This document shows positions 1 to 7,772 of a DNA stretch of 62,668 bases, one piece after another. Positions within the stretch are counted from its first letter, which is position 1, and each line of letters opens with the position of its first letter. This DNA comes from Flammeovirga sp. EKP202. GTDB taxonomy: Bacteria; Bacteroidota; Bacteroidia; Cytophagales; Flammeovirgaceae. The translations under genes were made by a program, and so were the position numbers. The notes beneath the pieces are model-generated. The model was not told where the DNA came from and did not search any database. It was given only the letters and a program-made list of their open reading frames with translations. The stretch lies in the NCBI RefSeq assembly GCF_014534745.1, contig NZ_JACVVP010000044.1:1-62668 (forward strand), read 5' to 3'.

Positions 1-174
1 TCTTTTCATAGGAGAAAGATCGGCTTTCTGTCAAAGAAATGAAAATTCAAAATTTTAAAAGAGCGATAGCTCAGTTATTTCATCTAAAAATGGATGTTTT
101 TTTGGTACACTATCAAAGATTAAATTATATTTCGATCTTTAAATATTCTGCTCAAATAAGGTACTTCCAAATAA

Positions 175-735
175 ATGTTCAGCTCAAAACCCTATCTAGA
201 CATCAATAAACTTGTCAAATGGAATCTTGAATTTGACTTAGGTCTCACCAATAAATCCGTAAAAAAAGGAGATGTTTTTTTGAAAGAAGGACAGCCTTGC
301 AAACATCTGTATTATATTCTTAAAGGGTTTGTAAGGATATATTACCTTGATCTAGAAGGAAATCAAATCACACATTGGTTTTGTGCGGATGATGCTATTA
401 TCACTTCCCCATTTAGCTATGTCAAAGGAGAAAGAAACATCCTTTATTTTGAAGCAATGGAAGATACTGAACTTGTCTTAATTAGTGCTTCTCAATTAAA
501 TACCCTCATTCAACATGTTCCTGAACTTGGTGAAGGTATGAGACAAATGAATGCCGAATTTGCCATGATCTTGAGTCGAAGAATAATGAGTATTCACACC
601 CAAACGGCAGAAGAACGCTACCTCAACCTAATGGAACAACACCCCCTACTTTTTCAAAAAGCTAAATTATCGCAGATTGCTTCCTTCCTTGGAATTACCC
701 AACAAAGTTTAAGTAGAATTCGGAAAAACCTATAA
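175..735 (+). CDS. Crp/Fnr family transcriptional regulator
   Basis: 186-residue cytoplasmic DNA-binding regulator. Residues about 25-115 read as a cyclic-nucleotide-binding-like beta barrel (the segment GDVFLKEGQPCKHLYYILKG is typical), and the last 25 residues form a helix-turn-helix (SQIASFLGITQQSLSRIRK). The Arg-Ser pair that binds the cAMP phosphate in true CRP is not apparent, and there is no Cys cluster as in FNR, so the ligand is unknown. This is the short form common in Bacteroidota, where such genes often sit beside oxidoreductase genes, as here: SDR, aldehyde dehydrogenase and nitroreductase lie within 4 kb. The start was chosen because it is the first ATG and leaves a full sensory domain. 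The family call is firm; target genes are inferred from position only. Confidence 0.9.
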   Translation: MFSSKPYLDINKLVKWNLEFDLGLTNKSVKKGDVFLKEGQPCKHLYYILKGFVRIYYLDLEGNQITHWFCADDAIITSPFSYVKGERNILYFEAMEDTELVLISASQLNTLIQHVPELGEGMRQMNAEFAMILSRRIMSIHTQTAEERYLNLMEQHPLLFQKAKLSQIASFLGITQQSLSRIRKNL

Positions 736-782
736 GATAATTCCACCACTTAAACTGTAAGTTTATTTTCAAGATTATTGAT

Positions 783-1020
783 TACATTTTAAACTAAGTT
801 TTCGAATATTTATGGTATTTAGAAATCAGGAGATTTCTGATGATCTGAAGGACACGAATGACACTTACGTTTAACATTCGCGCCATTGAGTCTTCTATCA
901 TTTTAGTTTGGTAGTACTTCCTTTGACTTCTAAGCCTAGATTTTTTGCTTCGTTTTTCATCAATGGAAAAATGAAGTAGAAGATAGCTTGAAAGTAGGCC
1001 CTATAAAAGCTTATAGAAGG
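783..1020 (-). repeat. Dispersed intergenic repeat, copy 1 (internally deleted)
   Basis: This fills most of the 420-base gap between the regulator and the SDR gene. It opens with an end sequence (TTTTAAACTAAGTTTTCGAA) and runs through a GAAATCAGGAGATTTCTGA palindrome and an ACATTCGCGCCA segment, closely matching the reverse complement of 55965-56082. A stretch of about 170 bases present in the copy at 55803-56082 is missing here: GTAGTACTTCC jumps straight to TGACTTCTAAGCC. The right portion (GCTTCGTTTTT...AAAATGAAG...CCTATAAA) matches 51797-51860. No gene is seen inside it. Confidence 0.75.
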
Positions 1021-1124
1021 TAAATTGATTTTAAACAATCAACTCCTTTCAACTCTAAAAAAAATCATAGTCTTTTACTTTTTTACCATAGGTTAAATTT
1101 TTCCTTCTTCCGTTGGCCCACCTT

Positions 1125-1156
1125 TGTGATATCGTTAAACTCAATCACATATCACA
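1125..1156. promoter_or_regulatory. Inverted repeat abutting SDR start codon, candidate operator
   Basis: TGTGATAT at 1125-1132 and ATATCACA at 1149-1156 are perfect inverted copies separated by 16 bases; the second ends directly before the ATG of the SDR gene. The TGTGA...TCACA half sites resemble Crp/Fnr sites, but the classical spacing is 6 bases. A Crp/Fnr-type regulator is encoded just upstream. Binding is an inference; it could also be an RNA hairpin that hides the ribosome binding region. Confidence 0.4.
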
Positions 1157-1939
1157 ATGAAAAAAGTAGCATTAATCACAGGAGCAGCAGGAGGAATCGG
1201 AAAAGAATTCGTTAAAATACACACCTCAAGAGGAGGTGATGTAGTGGCTGTAGATCTCAATACCGAAGGCCTTTTACAATTGAAAAAAGAATTGGGAGGA
1301 GGTGAAAATAATACTCGTATTTACACTATCGCTAAAAACCTTACCCACCCCGATGCAACACGTGAAATTTATGAAGAGGTAAAAGCACAAGGTATACAAG
1401 TTGAGTACCTTATCAATAATGCTGGATTTGGTGGTGTAGGTAAATTTCATGAAAGAGCATGGGAAAAAGACCTAGCCATGATTCAGGTTAATATCTTAGC
1501 CCTCACTTCACTCACTCGATTTTTCTTACCAGATTTTATAGAAAAAAACACAGGAAAAATACTTAATGTTTCCTCTACCGTTAGTCTTTTACCAGGACCA
1601 ATGCAAGCCGTTTATTTTGCCAGTAAAGCTTTTGTGACTTCATTCACCAACTCTATTTCAGGGGAACTCATGGGAACTGGTGTCAGTGCTACCGCTCTTC
1701 TTCCTGGTGCAACACAAACCGGATTTGGAGCAAATTCGGGAATGGATAAAACAAGTATTTATAAAAAACCTGCCAGTGCAAGTGATGTTGCTAAAGATGG
1801 ATATGAAGCCATGATCAAAGGAGAGTTAGAAGTAATCTCTGGTCTTCCTTGGTCACAAAAAATGCAATTATCAATTACACCTCTCCTTCCTAAAAAGATG
1901 GTTGTAGAAAGAGTAAGAAAACAACAAGAAATTAATTAA
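1157..1939 (+). CDS. SDR family NAD(P)-dependent oxidoreductase
   Basis: 260-residue classical short-chain dehydrogenase/reductase, cytoplasmic, expected to interconvert an alcohol and a carbonyl with NAD(P)(H). The cofactor glycine motif TGAAGGIG is at residues 8-15, NNAG lies near 87-90, and the catalytic set is Ser around 140, Tyr153 and Lys157 (YFASK). Asp33 after the second strand (VVAVDLN) suggests preference for NAD(H), which is only a rule of thumb. Length is normal for the family. It heads a likely operon with the aldehyde dehydrogenase (52 bases on) and the DUF2798 protein. Together with the dehydrogenase it could oxidise an alcohol via the aldehyde to the acid. The substrate cannot be told from sequence. 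Confidence 0.9.
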   Translation: MKKVALITGAAGGIGKEFVKIHTSRGGDVVAVDLNTEGLLQLKKELGGGENNTRIYTIAKNLTHPDATREIYEEVKAQGIQVEYLINNAGFGGVGKFHERAWEKDLAMIQVNILALTSLTRFFLPDFIEKNTGKILNVSSTVSLLPGPMQAVYFASKAFVTSFTNSISGELMGTGVSATALLPGATQTGFGANSGMDKTSIYKKPASASDVAKDGYEAMIKGELEVISGLPWSQKMQLSITPLLPKKMVVERVRKQQEIN

Positions 1940-1991
1940 TCGACATCCGTTTTAATCAATACATATTCCTCAATCTCAACTTATAAACACC

Positions 1992-3371
1992 ATGGAAATC
2001 ACAACATTTAAAGACGAAATCAAAGAATTAGTTGACAATCAAAGAAGTTATTTTAAAAGTAATGCGACTAGACCTGTAGAATTTAGAATAGCACAACTTT
2101 TAAAACTTAAAGAATTATTACTAGAGTATGAGGATGAGATGCATGAAGCCATATTCAAAGACTTTGGAAAATCTAAATATGAAAATCAGTTAACAGAATT
2201 TTTCCCTTTAATTGATGAAATCAACATTGCCGTTAAAAACCTAAAGAAATGGGTTAAACACCGTAAAGTATCCACTAATTTGATCAACTTCCCTGCAAAA
2301 AGTTATCTAGTACCTGAACCTCTTGGTGTTACATTAGTAATTGGAGCATGGAATTTCCCTTACAATTTATCACTTACACCACTTGTAGGTTCTATGGCCG
2401 CAGGTAATACAACTATCGTAAAACCAAGTGAACTTCCTGTTGAAACAAGTAAAATCATGGCGAAGATCATTAATGAAAATTTTGATCCCGCTTACATTTG
2501 TGTGGTTGAAGGAGATATTCCAGAAACTACCGCCATATTAGCACAACATTATGATAAGATTTTCTTTACAGGCAGTCCAAAGGTTGGTAAAATTGTACAT
2601 AAAGCAGCGGCGGAACATCTCACCAACGTTACGTTGGAGCTAGGAGGTAAAAATCCTGTAATTTTTGCGAAAGATTGTGCGTTAAAAACAAGTGTAAAAA
2701 GAATGATCTGGGCGAAGTTTGTAAACTCCGGTCAACTCTGTATTACAGCTGATTATGCTTTAGTACATAAAGATATTAAGGATGAATTTTTAAAAATTGC
2801 AGTAGAGGAAATCAAAAAACATCACTTCTCTAAAGAAAGAGCCAATTACGTAAAAATCATCAATCACGCTAACTTAGAACGATTAGCCAAATTAATTGAT
2901 CCTGACAAAGTCTACTATGGTGGAAAAGTAGACCGAGATATGCGTGTGGTGTATCCGACTATTATGACTGATGTTAATTTAGATGACCCTGTTATGCAAG
3001 ACGAGATCTTTGGTCCTATTCTTCCCGTTATTGAATATGAAACACTGGAGGAAGCTTTTGATATCATTAAAACTTTTGAGAAACCATTGGCCGCTTATTT
3101 GTTCTCTGACAGTGCAGAAAATAAAGATCGCTTCCTGCATGAAATTCCATTTGGTGGCGGGTGTATCAACGATTGTGTAATGCAAAATACCAATCCTAAT
3201 CTTCCATTTGGTGGAGTTGGCCAAAGTGGTATGGGAAGCTACCATGGTAAATATAGTTTTGAGTGCTTTTCTCACTTCAAAGCTGTACTCGATAAGCCTA
3301 CTGCCATAGAAACAAACTTGAAATATTATGGCTACTCTGAAAAGAAAATGAAGGTATTTAAAATGCTTTAA
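1992..3371 (+). CDS. Aldehyde dehydrogenase, class 3-like
   Basis: 459 residues, matching the short class 3 (fatty or aromatic aldehyde) branch rather than the roughly 490-residue class 1/2 enzymes. It oxidises an aldehyde to a carboxylate with NAD(P)+. Visible landmarks are GNTTIVKPSE, the FTGSPKVGK cofactor segment, the general base Glu216 in ELGGK and the nucleophile Cys250 in NSGQLC. The C-terminal LPFGGVGQSGMGSYHGK segment is typical of the class 3 group. It lies 52 bases after the SDR gene and 3 bases before the DUF2798 gene, so the three are probably cotranscribed. All catalytic residues are present, so activity is expected; the natural substrate is unknown, with long-chain or aromatic aldehydes the best guess. 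Confidence 0.93.
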   Translation: MEITTFKDEIKELVDNQRSYFKSNATRPVEFRIAQLLKLKELLLEYEDEMHEAIFKDFGKSKYENQLTEFFPLIDEINIAVKNLKKWVKHRKVSTNLINFPAKSYLVPEPLGVTLVIGAWNFPYNLSLTPLVGSMAAGNTTIVKPSELPVETSKIMAKIINENFDPAYICVVEGDIPETTAILAQHYDKIFFTGSPKVGKIVHKAAAEHLTNVTLELGGKNPVIFAKDCALKTSVKRMIWAKFVNSGQLCITADYALVHKDIKDEFLKIAVEEIKKHHFSKERANYVKIINHANLERLAKLIDPDKVYYGGKVDRDMRVVYPTIMTDVNLDDPVMQDEIFGPILPVIEYETLEEAFDIIKTFEKPLAAYLFSDSAENKDRFLHEIPFGGGCINDCVMQNTNPNLPFGGVGQSGMGSYHGKYSFECFSHFKAVLDKPTAIETNLKYYGYSEKKMKVFKML

Positions 3372-3374
3372 ACC

Positions 3375-3626
3375 TTGGATATGCAAACTTTAAAACAAGA
3401 AAATCCATTGGGTAAAATCAGAAAGAAAGTGGCATTTGCTTTTCTGATGGGGTTCATCACTACCTTCATTATTTCTCTGACGATTGTTTCCTATAACATC
3501 GGTTTTAATGACTTATTTTTCAAAGTTTGGATACGGTCTTGGGTGATGGGCTATATCATTGTCATCCCTACTATTTTATTTATAGCTCCACCAGTTCAAA
3601 AAGTAATTGACCGCTTATTCGATTAA
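3375..3626 (+). CDS. DUF2798-like small membrane protein
   Basis: 83-residue inner-membrane protein with two predicted membrane helices, roughly residues 22-43 (FAFLMGFITTFIISLTIV) and 53-72 (WVMGYIIVIPTILFIAPP). The pattern of a Trp-rich segment ending in IPTILFIAP followed by a V-x-x-x-V-D-R-L tail resembles DUF2798, whose function is unknown. It starts 3 bases after the aldehyde dehydrogenase stop, and a second ATG two codons in (3381) could be used instead. It is followed by a clear terminator, so it is the last gene of the SDR operon. No catalytic residues are seen. Confidence 0.75.
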   Translation: MDMQTLKQENPLGKIRKKVAFAFLMGFITTFIISLTIVSYNIGFNDLFFKVWIRSWVMGYIIVIPTILFIAPPVQKVIDRLFD

Positions 3627-3658
3627 AAAATCAACCCATCAATAATAGTGTTTTATCA

Positions 3659-3696
3659 ATAGCTGAAGTCGTCAATGACTTCAGCTATTTTATTTT
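3659..3696 (+). terminator. Intrinsic terminator after SDR/ALDH/DUF2798 operon
   Basis: A 12-base-pair perfect stem, ATAGCTGAAGTC (3659-3670) with GACTTCAGCTAT (3677-3688), encloses a 6-base loop and runs into TTTATTTT. It lies 33 bases after the DUF2798 stop. Confidence 0.85.
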
Positions 3697-3699
3697 CAA

Positions 3700-3876
3700 A
3701 ATTCTTACGCTAAACCTACGGTTATAGGGTTTAGAGTCCATGGGCACGAATGTTTAGCGTAAAATGCAGTGCTATAGGGTCGTTGCATTGCAATGTCCTC
3801 GCGAACCACAATACACTACCATTTATCCTGCATAAAAGTAATCGCATTAATTAACGAAAACTTAGTTTATATCGTC
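3700..3876 (-). repeat. Dispersed intergenic repeat, copy 2
   Basis: Read on the minus strand it begins ATAAACTAAGTTTTCGTTAA and continues with GGTAGTGTATTGTGGTTCGC and TTGCAATGCAACG, which match 51480-51580 and, as far as that copy goes, 62522-62591. The far end carries a second internal palindrome-like piece around CGCTAAACCTACGG. It occupies the gap between two convergent genes and carries no convincing coding sequence. Confidence 0.75.
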
Positions 3877-3886
3877 ACAGTATTCT

Positions 3887-4540
3887 TTATAACAACGTAA
3901 AAATCTCATCTTGAGAAAGCCTTGATTTTGGAAGTGCCGCATTGAAGTCATTGTCCGCTCTGTAACCCAAAGCCACACAAACTAATGAAGTAAAACCTTT
4001 CTCTCTTAAACCAAACTCCTCATCTAATGCCTTCATATCAATTCCTTCCATAGGAACGGCATCAATACCTAAAAGAGGAGCTCCAAGTAGCAGATTACCA
4101 ATATTGATATACACTTGTTTATCCATCCAATGTTGTAGGTCCTTCATGTCGTATTTATGAATATCCGCAAAAAGATTCCTTCCTCCATGCATTTGCTCCT
4201 TGAACTCTGGAGCACCATACCTACCATCTTTATCTTCTTTATCCAACAAGTGCATCATGAAATCTTCATTCGCGGTAGTTCTTGTACAGAATAAAACCAC
4301 ATGCGATGCGTTCAATACTTTTGCTTCATTAAAAATGAAAAAACCTTGAGTTCCTTTTGCTATTCGTTTTTTGCCTTCTTCAGAACTAGCAATAATAAAA
4401 TGCCAAGGTTGAATGTTTGTACTTGAGGGGCACATTTGTAACAGATTTTTGATTTGTTCAAAATCCTCATCAGAAATCTTTTTGTCAGGGTTAAACTCCT
4501 TTGTTGAGTATCGCCAATTCATTACCTCCTTTAAATTCAT
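3887..4540 (-). CDS. Nitroreductase family protein (NfsB-like NAD(P)H oxidoreductase)
   Basis: 217-residue FMN-dependent nitroreductase fold, normal length, probably a cytoplasmic homodimer. The N-terminal motif MNWRYSTKEFNPDKKIS with the FMN-contacting Arg-Tyr-Ser-Thr-Lys, the segment CPSSTNIQPWHFIIASSEEG, and the C-terminal VALGYRADND are diagnostic for the NfsB/dihydropteridine reductase-type branch. These enzymes reduce quinones, nitroaromatics or flavins with NAD(P)H. It is transcribed alone, convergent with the SDR operon and divergent from the membrane protein gene at 4853. Placement near the Crp/Fnr regulator fits redox stress control, but that is inference. Confidence 0.92.
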   Translation of the reverse strand: MNLKEVMNWRYSTKEFNPDKKISDEDFEQIKNLLQMCPSSTNIQPWHFIIASSEEGKKRIAKGTQGFFIFNEAKVLNASHVVLFCTRTTANEDFMMHLLDKEDKDGRYGAPEFKEQMHGGRNLFADIHKYDMKDLQHWMDKQVYINIGNLLLGAPLLGIDAVPMEGIDMKALDEEFGLREKGFTSLVCVALGYRADNDFNAALPKSRLSQDEIFTLL

Positions 4541-4852
4541 GAGTTGTTGTTTAAGGGTTAAAAATTAAAACGTTTCGAATATAAAATTTCAATATTCAAC
4601 TCATAACAAAACAGAGAGTTTTCATGATACATCTTTTAAAAAGAAAAATTATTATTCTTTGAATGCCAATTAAGTAAACAGATCTCACTACATAAGGTAT
4701 AAAATAATTTTATGCATTGATGGTCACTCCTTACGACTTCATTCCTCTTAATATTGTATATTTACAGACAAACAAAAGTTGATGCAGTAGGCTCTATTTT
4801 AACAACTTATTGTTTGAAACTCTTGTCTAAACCACATCCAAAAATAAACGAA

Positions 4853-5875
4853 ATGAACAAAACGCTACAACTCCATCAAAACTTCTTCAATTTTGCAATT
4901 CCAGCTTCATTACTGGGAGTATTAATCCTATTGATGAAATCCCCGTTTTTCGTAGATAACAGCACTTTAAATCTCGCAATAACATTAGACCTTCTTCTTA
5001 CTGTACCTTTTGTCTATTTTTTATTGATTCGAAAATCAACAATACCAAAAACAACAGTGGTTCCGATTATGGTTCTAGGAGCATTTATTGGATCATATTA
5101 TCTTCCTAAAGAGGATCAAGTGTATATAGAATTATTCAAAAATTGGGTCTTACCTATCATTGAACTTTCTATTATGGCTTTGGTTTTCATTAAAGTGCGA
5201 AAAGCTACTAAAACCTATCAAAAACTAAAAAATACATCCCCTGATTTTTATGATACATTAAAAACGGTCTGTTCGGAAATTTTACCTCAAAAACTCGTCC
5301 TTCCTTTTTCTACTGAAATAGCAGTGATGTATTATGGATTTATACATTGGAAAAAAAGAACACTCCATCAAAACGAATTTTCTTATCACAAAAAGAGTGG
5401 GTCAGCGGCCCTTCTTGGTGCTTTAATTATGATGATAGCTGTAGAAACAATTGCATTTCATCTTTTACTCTCCCAATGGAGCACTACTGCTGCATGGGTA
5501 CTAACCGTATTAAGCATCTATACTGGTATTCAATTCTTTGGATTTGCAAAATCATTATCACAGAGGCCAATAGCCATTAATGAGAAAGCTTTAGTTCTAC
5601 GATATGGAATGATCAATGAAGCTCAAATTCCATTCTCAGATATTGAAACGGTAATCCTTTCGAAAAAAGCACTTCCAAAAGATAAAATGACAAAAAGGTT
5701 ATCCCTTTTAGGAGAACTTGAAAGCCATAATGTGATCCTCCAATTAAAAAACGTGAATACATTAATGGGCCTTTATGGTATAAAGAAAAAATTTACCACT
5801 ATAGCATTTCATATTGACAACCCTGCCGAATTCAAGGAAAAAATAGATCATTCATCGTTGAAAGAACCAATATAA
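4853..5875 (+). CDS. Conserved membrane protein of unknown function
   Basis: I do not recognise a named family. From the preferred start it has 340 residues; an upstream in-frame ATG at 4754 would add 33 residues, but MNKTLQLHQNFFNFAIPASL is the more natural beginning because the extra segment is not hydrophobic and looks untranslated. Several membrane helices are visible (near residues 12-28, 42-62, 68-82, 94-112, then two around 185-235). The last 90 residues are soluble, starting AINEKALVLRYGMINEAQIP, and read like a PH-domain-like beta barrel found at the end of many small membrane proteins. A similar tail occurs in the protein at 19595. It stands alone, with no terminator-like T-run directly behind it. 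Confidence 0.7.
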   Translation: MNKTLQLHQNFFNFAIPASLLGVLILLMKSPFFVDNSTLNLAITLDLLLTVPFVYFLLIRKSTIPKTTVVPIMVLGAFIGSYYLPKEDQVYIELFKNWVLPIIELSIMALVFIKVRKATKTYQKLKNTSPDFYDTLKTVCSEILPQKLVLPFSTEIAVMYYGFIHWKKRTLHQNEFSYHKKSGSAALLGALIMMIAVETIAFHLLLSQWSTTAAWVLTVLSIYTGIQFFGFAKSLSQRPIAINEKALVLRYGMINEAQIPFSDIETVILSKKALPKDKMTKRLSLLGELESHNVILQLKNVNTLMGLYGIKKKFTTIAFHIDNPAEFKEKIDHSSLKEPI

Positions 5876-5967
5876 TTATTGGAAGAACAATTCAACTTCA
5901 GTCATTTTTCAGTATAATTCGTCTAAGTTAACGATCAACCGATAGTTCTTTAAGCTTTCTGTTGGAC

Positions 5968-6127
5968 AAGTACTAAGACAAAATTATATACCACTAATTC
6001 TGTTTATTATTTTGCGATTATTTCCTTCAAAAAACGCTAAATAGAACCACTATTCATACGTTTTTTAGCGTTGTACTCCCAAAAAATAAATAAGAATTAG
6101 TTATTATTTATTTTTGACTTAGTACTT
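5968..6127. repeat. Long imperfect palindrome, MITE-like
   Basis: A 160-base element begins AAGTACTAAG and ends CTTAGTACTT. The two arms stay alignable for about 60 bases (ACTAATTCT and AACGCTAAA recur in both), leaving a short loop around TAGAACCACTATTCATACG. The two arms would make one long hairpin in DNA or RNA. No clear target-site duplication was found next to it, and its ends differ from the main dispersed repeat family of this window. Nothing suggests a coding role. Confidence 0.65.
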
Positions 6128-6231
6128 AGAATTAATTTTCCATCTTCTTCATTTTTACCTTAATACAAAAACGAAGTAAAATCAAAGCTTTGAAGGAAGA
6201 TTAGTATTATCAATGATGCGTATTGAAAAAA

Positions 6232-6267
6232 ATAAAAAAACACCTTTTAGCAAAAGGTGTTTTTCTT
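6232..6267. terminator. Bidirectional intrinsic terminator
   Basis: ACACCTTTT (6240-6248) pairs with AAAAGGTGT (6252-6260) around a 3-base loop, with an A-run on the left and a T-run on the right. It can stop transcripts from either side: the minus-strand SusCD/M16 operon, whose last gene ends at 6524, and the plus-strand gene ending at 5875. Confidence 0.8.
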
Positions 6268-6523
6268 TACAAAATTTATTATATCTAATGGACAAAGATT
6301 TACTACATGTACATTATCTTATGATGATCTATTAAGGATACATCGTAAGAATTTCCAGTATCAAAAAATCAGCGACTTATTACTGCTAATCTCAAACTTT
6401 TTTATAGGAAATGTCAATTTCTGAAAAATTGGTGACTGTCATTTCATAATTAATTTCCTTGCTTTTTAACTCAATAGTATCTTTTTGAAAAGAATATTGA
6501 AGTCAAAAATTTAAGCCCTATAA

Positions 6524-7267
6524 TTATTCTGCTTTTTCAAAAACATAATAAGAAGTACCTGTTCCATAAGTTTGGTCAGTATCTTCCACAATTAATTGAC
6601 TTTCTTGGTTAAAGAAAATTCTATCATCGTTACCCTCAACCACTTTAGTGTAGTTTAATAACATGTTTTCGTACGCTAACTCTGAAACATCATACTGTTT
6701 CACATTCAATGTTACTTTACCTGTTTCAGTGTCTGTTGCATCACCTGGTTTAGCATCATCAGTTGTAAAAGAACCTGCTAAAACACCTTTTGCTTCTGCC
6801 ATTAATTCTTCTTGAGTGAACACTAAGATGCCCCATGCCGCAAAATCAGGGTTTAATGTATTTTGATAGTTTAATACCAAATTATAAAGGTCATCACCTT
6901 CAGCAGGAATACTTACTGAAACGGCATACTGATCACCTTCTTTAGCAAATGACATTGTCATGTCAAAAGGTTTAACAGCTGACGCTCTAAGAATTTTTGT
7001 GTTAGCGAATGCATTTGAGCCCGCTTGATCTCCATCCTTCGCTTCTAACATCTCTGCTGAAGGTACAAATTCTACTAATTTCCAATTGCCCTCTACCACT
7101 GCTTGGAAAATTGAATCGGAAGTTACTGCTAATGCTTTTCTTGTTTGTTCTTGGAGTTCCTCGGCAGTTAGAGGCGGTGTTACTTCATCCTCACTACTTG
7201 AGCATGAAAATACAGTTAGAGCTAAAAAGCCAGCTACTAAAATCGATAATAAATTACGTTTCTTCAT
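6524..7267 (-). CDS. Lipoprotein of SusCD/M16 operon, unknown function
   Basis: 247-residue lipoprotein. The signal peptide ends in a lipobox (LTVFSC), so Cys22 would be lipidated, and the following SSSEDE resembles a surface-export signal of Bacteroidota lipoproteins (Ser then acidic residues). No known domain is recognised; a Glu/Asp-rich, mostly beta-strand protein is expected. It is the last gene of a minus-strand operon, 24 bases after the preceding lipoprotein gene and followed by the terminator near 6240. Position suggests an accessory surface lipoprotein that helps bind the material imported by the SusC/SusD pair. That role is inferred from context only. Confidence 0.75.
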   Translation of the reverse strand: MKKRNLLSILVAGFLALTVFSCSSSEDEVTPPLTAEELQEQTRKALAVTSDSIFQAVVEGNWKLVEFVPSAEMLEAKDGDQAGSNAFANTKILRASAVKPFDMTMSFAKEGDQYAVSVSIPAEGDDLYNLVLNYQNTLNPDFAAWGILVFTQEELMAEAKGVLAGSFTTDDAKPGDATDTETGKVTLNVKQYDVSELAYENMLLNYTKVVEGNDDRIFFNQESQLIVEDTDQTYGTGTSYYVFEKAE

Positions 7268-7291
7268 TGTGTCAGATAAGTTTTAATTGAA

Positions 7292-7768
7292 TTAATATTT
7301 AAATAAATATGTCTTCAGACGTGGCCGTCTGTCCTCATTATTTTTCTTTGTTCCCATCATTCCAGGAATCACATTGGGTTGGTCGCAGCTTTCTATGTAA
7401 ATCACAAGTTCAGTACCTGTAATTTTACTTTTATCTATTGCCTTAGCGGTCACTTTATAGTAACCATAACTTGATCCGGCGGGTATTTTCACATCTGTCT
7501 GTATATCATAATCCTCACCGAGAGTTCCTGCACTAGTAGCATCTACTTTCAACAATACAGACAACGGTTTATCTATAGGTGAACTAATTGAGATACTATC
7601 AGTGTATTCTAATCTTATTTCTTTGGTTGCATCATTTGATAAGGTCAAAATCGATTGATCGCTACTCAAACTCACAAAAGGATTACCTGTATAAAAATTG
7701 TCTTGAGAAACGATTTCATTACAAGCACATAAGAATAGAGTCAATAAGCTGAGATATAGGTATTTCAT
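7292..7768 (-). CDS. Small DUF4843/DUF1735-like lipoprotein
   Basis: 158 residues with a lipoprotein signal peptide (LLTLFLCAC). The mature part reads as one Calx-beta or Ig-like beta sandwich: the stretch SVLLKVDATSAGTLGEDYDI followed by VKIPAGSSYGYYKVTAKAID is typical of the DUF4843 and DUF1735 domains that sit next to SusD genes. It lies 4 bases after the SusD gene, so it is translated from the same transcript. In related loci such proteins are surface lipoproteins assisting nutrient capture. The family assignment is by pattern, not by search; the operon membership is firm. Confidence 0.75.
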   Translation of the reverse strand: MKYLYLSLLTLFLCACNEIVSQDNFYTGNPFVSLSSDQSILTLSNDATKEIRLEYTDSISISSPIDKPLSVLLKVDATSAGTLGEDYDIQTDVKIPAGSSYGYYKVTAKAIDKSKITGTELVIYIESCDQPNVIPGMMGTKKNNEDRRPRLKTYLFKY

Positions 7769-7772
7769 TTTA

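Noticed and set aside
2979-3386. 135-codon open frame opposite the aldehyde dehydrogenase
   Set aside because: Fully antisense to a well-conserved enzyme, and its product has no recognisable pattern.
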